Shown: in pieces, positions 46,001 through 55,000 of the stretch
Position numbering within the stretch: the first letter of the stretch is position 1
How the letters are laid out: each line of letters begins with the position of its first letter
Origin: Berberis thunbergii
Taxonomy: Eukaryota; Streptophyta; Magnoliopsida; Ranunculales; Berberidaceae
Reading direction: 5' to 3'
NCBI GenBank assembly: GCA_003290165.1
Contig: QNQO01005822.1
Span: 248,001 to 312,000 of the forward strand
Length of the DNA stretch: 64,000 nt
Notes under the pieces: generated by a model
The model's input: the letters and a program-made list of their open reading frames with translations, nothing else
Databases searched by the model: none
Told to the model about the DNA's origin: nothing
Program-made: the position numbers and the translations under genes

Positions 46001-49000
46001 ATTGAGGGAAAGACACACCTTTGCGCAGGAAGTAGAAGATGCTCAAAGGATCCGTAGGAGTGTGATAGATTGTTTTGAAAGGGCTTCCCTTCCACATCTA
46101 AGTGAAGAAGAAAGGAGAAGAAACCTTCATTTTGTAATTGTTGGTGGTGGTCCGACAGGTGTGGAATTTGCAGCAGAGCTGCATGACTTTTTCCAAGAAG
46201 ATCTAGTCAAGGTGTATCCCATGCTTCGAGACTTTGTGAAAATAACAGTAGTCCAATCAGGAGACCATATTTTAAATACGTAAGTATAATTTGATTCTCC
46301 TTATCATTTGTTGTCATTTTTCTAACAAGTTCTTGATGCACATGACAATGCTTCGTGTTGACACTTCAAATCATCTTCTTTTGTTTTCTGTCTTATGTTT
46401 TTTGCCACTGGGAACTTCAAGTCACAATGGATTTAAATGGATCTAAGGTCTTGTGAAATCTCATAGCATAGCAAGCAGATGCAATTCTGAGTTCCTGAGA
46501 AATTTGTATTAGTGTTCTCAACCTTGTATAAATTAATTTATGTTACTTATGGAGACCGCTTTACATTTTTTCAACACTCCAGGAGTTGTACAGTATCCTC
46601 ATTTTTTTGGGTTTTTATTTTATTTGTTTCTATTATTTCTTTTTCTTTCAGTGATTGTCTTTCAAAACTGTAACATATTACTTAAAGAGGGTGAATGGTA
46701 CTGACTATCATCAACAGTTCAATAGTTAATTTATACTAGAGGTTATTTCATTCAGTTCTTGATTCATGTATTCCAGTGCTTGTTCTCTTGACTTGTCCAA
46801 GGTTAATACACTTATAGGTCTTTTTTTTTTTTTTTTTGAAAGGCAAGCCGGTGTTTGATAGGATCCGTAACCTATCCCCGAGGTGCCACCTATAGGCCAA
46901 CATCACCCCGAAAGAAATTATGCCGCCGGAGGGTCTCGAAGCAAGGACCTGGGGATAAATCCCACAAGGCCTTAACCACTCGACCATAACTCCTTTGGCA
47001 ATACACTTATAGGTCTGGAATGTATACATGATAATTTTATGTATCAACCTTTGGTGGGAGTCTGATGTAGGCGTAAATTGGCTGCAATTAGTTCTTCGAG
47101 GTATGGTTAATGAAGTTCTAGATATAGGCTTGAGATTAATTGAAGGTACATTATAACATAGTATCGATCACCTTTTTTTACTTTTTTCCTGAGAAGAGGT
47201 TCAAGAATTTATTTACACATTAAGGCAACTACAAAACCAAGAGATTCTGATTACAGCAGGGAATCTAAGGTAGAAAGTTATGACACATAGGAGTTTCAAG
47301 CTATTTAGGTTAGGTTTACAAGGTTTTTCAAACAAGAATGAAGGTTTCATTGCAGGTTGGTTAGGGAAGACGTTGAGAATGCAAGATTTTGTGGTGAGTT
47401 CAGTTTGTGCAGTGGTCAATGCAATCTCATGGTTGGTCTCAGGGTTGGGAGGCCACATCCGTGGTAACCTGTCTCTGTAAAAACATTCTTCTTTTCCTCA
47501 ATAAAGCTTTGAATCTTTCTCTGTCAAAAAAATAAAATAAAAAGATTTCCAATGGATTGAGAAAATTAGATATAATCATATAATATCTGTTCTATATAGG
47601 AGGATGAAGATAATTTAATGAGACCCTATTATTTTGAGCCTTACATCAACTTGAATCTTCGGTCTTTTCTTCCTCGTTTGATGAATATGTATTGCATCAC
47701 CATGCATGATCACATATACTGTAACATGCTTCTGAACATTCTAATGTCATGTTATTTTTTATGTGTAGGTTTGATGAACGGATCAGTTCATTTGCCGAAC
47801 AGAAATTTCAAAGAGATGGTATTGAAGTTAAAACAGGATGCCGAGTAGTAGGTGTCTCTGATAAGACTATTGATATGAAGGTGAAGGCAAAGGGAGAAAT
47901 TTCTTCTACCCCATATGGAATGATTGTATGGTCTACTGGGACTGGAACCCGCCCTGTTATAAGAGACTTGATGGAGCAGATTGGTCAGGTTCATTATGGA
48001 AAACATATGCTCCTGTCTTTACATTTTAGTTAATTGAAATTTACCTGTTATGAACTATAGCTTGTTTGCATTTACAAATTTTATTTCTTGTGCATGTAGG
48101 GTAAAAGACGCACTTTAGCAACCGACGAATGGCTGCGAGTTGAAGGTTGTAAAAATGTGTATGCTGTTGGTGATTGCGCTACCATTAATCAGCGGAAAGT
48201 CATGGTATGTGACAAATGACAATTGAGGAATAATCAGTGGTCGATATTCATCTTAGCTTTAATGCCCCTTTGATACTCTCGAGAAATAATATACATTTAC
48301 AAGAAGACTAAAGTAGAAAGCATTGTTGAACTCTTGGTGGTATGTATTGTGCTTCTGTATCTGGATCTATTTCCAAACACATTTAATAATTATGTAGTTC
48401 AGTGAAGTCAGATGTTATTCGTTATTAATGTACATGTACAAAAAAAGACCGAGACAAGATTCTGTCGTAGTTTGAAAAGTGGAAGTGTATATGAAAGCAA
48501 CATTGGTTGTGGTTCTTATACAAGTTATATATGAAAGTCAATTAAGTCAGCGCAGAAAATGCATTATTCTCCAAATGATTAATAGAGGATAAGAACTCCT
48601 CAGTCTTGCAGGAAATATCAGCACTACAGTTTGTTGATAGTTCCTTAGTACCAACATGCCATGATAAGATCATATGATTTCTACTTAACAAATATGAAAT
48701 TTCTGTTCAGCACTGGTGTTCACGTAAGATTCTCAAAAACCTAGAATCTCACTAGCCTCTAACCAAGATAGTGTCTTGAAGTGTTTAATTAACAGTCTCT
48801 AGGCATTTTCTCTATCTCGCTTTCTTTCTATTTTTGTTGTGTGTGTGCTAGCCTTCCAGGTTGCTTTTCTTATGTACTTATGCCATTATTTATTTAGGAA
48901 GATATTTCGAAGATTTTTAATGCTGCTGACAAAGACAAGTCTGGGACCTTAACCATAAAAGAATTCCAAGATGTGATTGAAGATATCGTTGTGAGATATC

Positions 49001-52000
49001 CCCAAGTAGATCTGTATTTAAAGAGTAAGCATCTAAGTACGGCGTCTGATCTGTTGAACGACCCCCAAGGTGATGATAGAACAGAAGTAGACATTGAGGG
49101 ATTCAAGTTAGCTCTCTCCCATGTAGATTCACAGATGAAGAGCCTTCCTGGAACTGCTCAGGTGATCATCTTTTGTTTCCAAGGGAAGTTAAATTGCTGA
49201 TAGTGTCTGCAAATTAAAAACCCTAATACAACTATTTTTGCTGAATGTTAGGTTGCTGCTCAAGAAGGTACATACCTTGCTAGGTGCTTTAACCTGATGG
49301 AGGAATGCAATATCAATCCCGAAGGTCCTATGCGTTTTGGAGAATCTGGACGTCATCGGTTCCGTCCCTTCCAGTAAGACATCTAGTTTGTTGGAAATTT
49401 TTCATTGTTTAGCTCATCATCTATCTATTGCAATAATTTCTGCAAACAAGTGATACTCCCCTATTCTAAATAGGTAATTAGCGATCACTCGCCTAGATTT
49501 GATAAATGAGGATCACCCCCCAGAACTCACGGTCAGCGTCACTTGACTAAATGAGGCAAGAGGCTTATTTGTGTGACAAAGTTGTCCCTAACATAATCAA
49601 GGGCTCAAATTTGAAAAACAAAAAAAATGGCATCTCACCTCCAAATGAAAAGAACACGTCGAAATTGGGAACACATATCTTGAGGCAAACCTAATGGGAA
49701 TTAGAGAAAAAAAAACTCTTCTTTTCCATCAGGACCTGGTCACAACATCCCACCTCCAAGTCCACCACCATCACCTTCAGCTATCGTATCAACCCCAACA
49801 CAACTTCCACCTGCAACCGCCAGCCCCAACTCATCACCACCCACCCGTAACTGTTGGCTCCTACCCATCCCTCATTTTTCCCTCACCATGAACCGCTGCT
49901 CCACATCACCCCCACTCCCCCGCCGCACACACACCCACCCACAAAAAAAAAAAAACAGCAATCTATCCAATTAACTCCATCATCCATTCACACCCTATAA
50001 ATGCCAAGGACCTCACCACGCTTCCAAATATTCTGGACTTAAATCAACCCACCCCATGTACCTCTAATAAACCAACACCGACACAACATCACCCTCTCAC
50101 TCTTTAATTAATCCAACCCACCATTTCCACTTTTTTGAACCTAATCACCAAAGCCATATCCTCCACCAACTTAAACTCCCCACAATCAAAACCACCAATT
50201 GCATCCATCCTTCAAATCACCCCCTCCTCTAATTGGGGTGAATAATCGTTAATAGATGGTGTTGCAATGTCTTAGGGTAGATTAATGGTGGTGGTGACTT
50301 AAATCAGAGCCGAAGAGGTGGTGGCATGGTCGTTGAAGGTTTGCAGGGGCGAGAAGAGGGGCTGAGTAAGGAAGAGATAGGGAGGGAGAGGGTGGCGAGG
50401 TGGGTGGTGGCGGTCAGGGGCGGACCCAGGATTTCACTCCAGGGGGGGCGAAATAACAAAGTAATATTTGTTAATAAAAATAATTTACTAAAATAACCTT
50501 TTTTCAAAAAAAATAATTAAGTGACAAATTTAAATACTACTATTTACTTTCTTATGTTAAGTCATAAAATAAGATATTGTATTACTTACAAAAGATGGGA
50601 GAGGTGAGAGGAATTCACTTCACCAATTTACAAAAAATATTATCTATAAATTGCAACTATGCAACTCATACGAACAAAAAGTATTATCTATAAAGGAATG
50701 TCCTTATGAGGACCCTTCAAAACACCTACTATTTCTTTCTAACTATATCATTTAACCACATTTTTACAAATCTACACGTCGCGATCTCATGTTCTGAAAT
50801 TGTTGCATGATGGCTTCATTTTCAATGCTATCCAAAACATCCCTTTCAATGTATGCCACCAAACAATCATTCATCCAATCATCTCCCATTCGATTCCTTA
50901 GTCGACTCTTCACAATATGCATAGCTGAAAATGCCCTTTCAACTGTAGCAGTGGCAACAGGTAGAATCAATGATAATGTGATGAGTAAATAAACCATAGG
51001 ATATACGACATCTTTTTTTGTTTCAACCATCTTCTTAGCAAGACCACCTATACCAATTATATTTGAAAATTCACTATTTGATCGCACATCCATAATATAA
51101 GTTTTCAATTGATCTTCAAGCACCATCAAATCAAAATCTGAGAAATCCATCGGATAAAATTGAGCAAGACGGATCAGCTTCTGGTGGTCAAATGCTGAAA
51201 ATGAATTGTTTGGACTTAAGCATGTCATACACAAAAGTAACTCTGTATTCACCTCGTCAAAACGATTATTGAGCTCTTGAAGCTGCATATCTATGCACGT
51301 ATAAAATAATTCAGCTCGATAGTGATGGAGATTTGTAACTACTTCTTGTCTACGCCGTGATCGCCCCCGAGGTACAAAGTCATCGTCCATTCGAGGAACG
51401 GTGATATTATGTTTCCGACAAAATGAAGATACATCAGCAATGAGTGAATCCCATTCATTTTCTCTCATCATTTGGAACCTTTGCTTAGATATTTCAACGA
51501 GATTGATGGCATTCACAATGTCTTGATCTTTTTTTTGCAATGATTTTGATAATTCATTGGTAATTCCTAATACATCCTTCATCATATGTAAAATCAGGAT
51601 AAAATCAAAACATTGCATTGATTCTAGTAAAGCATAAGCTTCACCCCTTTGTTCTGAACTGGTGCCATCTCCAACGACAATTTCAAGTACATCTATCACC
51701 GAAGAAAACATAAGAATCAACCTTATTATCGTAGTATAATGAGAACCCCATCGAGTATCACCAGCTCGTGTGAGAGTAGTCTCTTGGTTCAACCCTTTAC
51801 CAGTTGAAAGTTCACCACTATTGAGTTTATCAATAAGGTCAATAGTTTGTTTATCTCGAAGAATATCATTGCGTTTGCATGAAACCCCAACAATATTCAC
51901 TGCTGTAGAAATTAAGTTAAAGAATAATGCGATCCGAGGATGGTTTTTTGCGACATGTACCAGTGTCAGTTGAAGCTGATGCGCAAAACAATGGACATAA

Positions 52001-55000
52001 AATGCAGACTGGTTTTCTTTCATAATCAGTGTTTTAAGTCCGTTGAACTCACCTTGCATATTACTGGCCCCATCGTAACCTTGTCCACGCAACCTAGATA
52101 TGCTCAAATTATACTTGGAAAGAATTTTTCCTAGTGCCTTCTTCAGTGAAATTGCAGTTGTATTAGAAACATGAGTAATACCTAAGAATCGTTCAATAAC
52201 ACACCCATTTTTGTCCACAAAGCGTAAAACAACTGCCATTTGCTCTTTGATTGAAAAATCACGAGATTCGTCAACCAAAACTGCAAATAATGAGTCACCA
52301 AGATCTTCAAGAATAACGTCGGAAGTCTTAATTGCAACCGCTTTTGTAATGTCTTTTTGAACTTTTGGTGAAATCAACTTGTGATTTTCAGGAGCATATT
52401 TTAAAACAACTTTCTTTATGTCTTCATTGTGATTAGCTGTATACTCCAAAAGTTCAAGAAAGTTTCCTCTATTCTTTGAGTCTTCAGATTCATCATGACC
52501 ACGAAAAGCCAATCCTTGATGCAAAAGAAATCGAATACAGTCAATTGAAGCATTTAAACGGGTCCGATACTCAAGTTTAGCTTGGTCTGATTGCTTAACG
52601 AAAAATGTTTGGATATGCTGCTTTTGCGTCATCAAATTTTGACTCATTGTATAAGCTTCATAATGAGTCTTTCCCAAATGACCTTGTAATTTATCTGGTT
52701 TCTTCCAATTATTGAACCCTTCCACTACAAAAGTGTTGCCACCACTTTGATCCCCGAAATTCGGTTTGAAGAGATAGCAATGCAAACAATATGCAGCATC
52801 TTTCTCTATGCTATACTCCAACCAATCTTTGTGTTGGTCGAACCAAGCTACATTAAAACGTCTCATCCCACCTCCCATTTTCTTTTGTGGAAATTTGTGA
52901 TTCTTAGGCTGACATGGACCCCTTTGTAAATATGCTCTTCGAATTATGTCCTGATCATTAGGATGATAGTCTGAAATTCGAGGTCTTGATCCGGGATCTG
53001 TTGGAAGATTTGACATATCATAATCCACGTGAATTGGCTTTGAGATTGGATCAAACTGACCACCCTCATTATTTTGTAAGCTAGGGGATGGTAACTCTGA
53101 CACATACTTTCTTTTCAAAAATTTGTCCATAGCTGAAAAAATAAATAATATATTAAATAAGTAGATAAAATATTAATTAAGTAAATAAATATATAATATT
53201 TACTTTCAAACATTGTTATCATGGAAAATTTGTTAAGTAACTTAGAAAAGTGTACTAGTGTCTCTAATGTACTGAGCCAATCAATAGATTGACCCTTCGT
53301 AAACAAGAAACATCTCTCAACCAACGAGGTGATTTGTTCAATAAGGATGAAAATATTGTCGTATAATATGTAATTGGTACCCTGCATCCTGGCATATGTC
53401 AACCCAAAAATTCAAAATGGGGGGTTTGGATACTTTCTAGAAAGGTTATTGCTAGTCAATAACTTCATCATAAGAGAATAAGTTTCAAATACCAGCAAAA
53501 ATCAATATGTAACTGTAAGGAAGACGACACAGTTATTAAAGAAAGACGAATCAAATTTCATGCCTGCATAGATATCGAGAATGGTATATTTATACTTCAA
53601 TCAGAAGAATGTTTAGAAAAAGACTAGAACTCTTACCTGGGAAATGTTTTGGAAAGAAGAGCCAAAATACAACTGCAATGAAAGGAATCCAGCTCCCAAC
53701 TTGTCCACTAGTGACAGATAAACTATTAGATTGTACAAAAATTTCAGCTCAAAGCAATGAAATTATGAAAGCAAGGTGCACAAAAAATATGTACCTCAAA
53801 AAGTGGAATATTATTGAAGGAAGACTGAAGAAAATATATTGGATCAAAAGGGATGTGAGAATGTTTGATTTCCAATTTGTGCGATCCAAGATCAACAAGT
53901 AGCTGCAATAAATGTAAGGAGAAAAGTTAGAACAAAGCAAAAGCCAAATTATGACAATCTAGGAGTGGAAATTGTTAAACGCAATTGTTTCAGCATGAAT
54001 GTGCAACACCTTGTCCACACACTAATAATTCATTACAATCAAACTCCCTCCGAACTTTGAAAACTTCCTAAGAACCAAATGTAAAATGCCAAATCACACA
54101 AAAAAGGGGTTCTAAAGACCTAAAGAAGCATGAAAAAAAGGGGTTCCTAAGACTCCATGCAGCCATGTAGCCTTTCTCTTTTTATTTTTCATAATGCAAT
54201 TTGAAATGTACAGTGTAAGAACCTATGATGAGCACAAAACAAAACAAAACATAGTACCAGGAAGTCATATCAGAGATACAAAGATATCTTATAACAAAAC
54301 TGCACAATACATATTTAGATGCGTACTTAACACCTTCGATTTAGGTGGCTATCTAACTTGACGACCAAGGTAGTCCCAATCCAACGATAAAATAGTCGAG
54401 TAGAAAATAAATTCAAAATAAAAAGTCTGGCCTAGCTGTAACATACTAACATGCCAAGACAAGAAAAGCACACAACTATACAACAACTATAAATACAACC
54501 AAGTGTGTGTGTTGCCTCTATATGCTCAGATTATTGCCATTTGCTGAAGCTTGTAAGCTTGTTGATGAATCAAAGAGCTTCATTGAGTGCCATGAAGAAG
54601 AATTGGTATCATAGTGAAGGATCATCATATGAGAAAGAAGAAGAAGATACAAACAGTAAGGGTTATAAGAGTCCTACAACAATGTTTCAGATGCCCCTAC
54701 ATTACCCAAGGTACAAGAAAGCAGATTACGAGAAGATGGAGGAGTGAAGGTCGACATGTTGCTCAAAGAGTATGGTATTAGATGTTATGACAGAACTCTA
54801 TGCTGGCAGAAGCTCTAATGATACTTTGCTGGTTGCTAATATCATCGATGGAAAGGAATGCTTGAAGGCGACGTAACTATGATTGCAAATGCGGACTATA
54901 TATGGAAGTTGGAACATATGTCAAAAAGTTGAATGTGCAATTTTTAAAATATTCCGTAATGCAATTTGTAATCTACCAGACCATGTAAATCCTATGGAAT

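Noticed and set aside
46821..46999. A tRNA gene on the - strand (A-box and B-box present)
   Set aside because: No full cloverleaf. The unit is followed by ~100 bp of extra body and an A tail and is flanked by a 16-bp duplication, so it is a SINE.
51770..52929. + strand ORFs of 60-67 aa opposite the hAT transposase
   Set aside because: They are antisense shadows of the 788-aa transposase frame.
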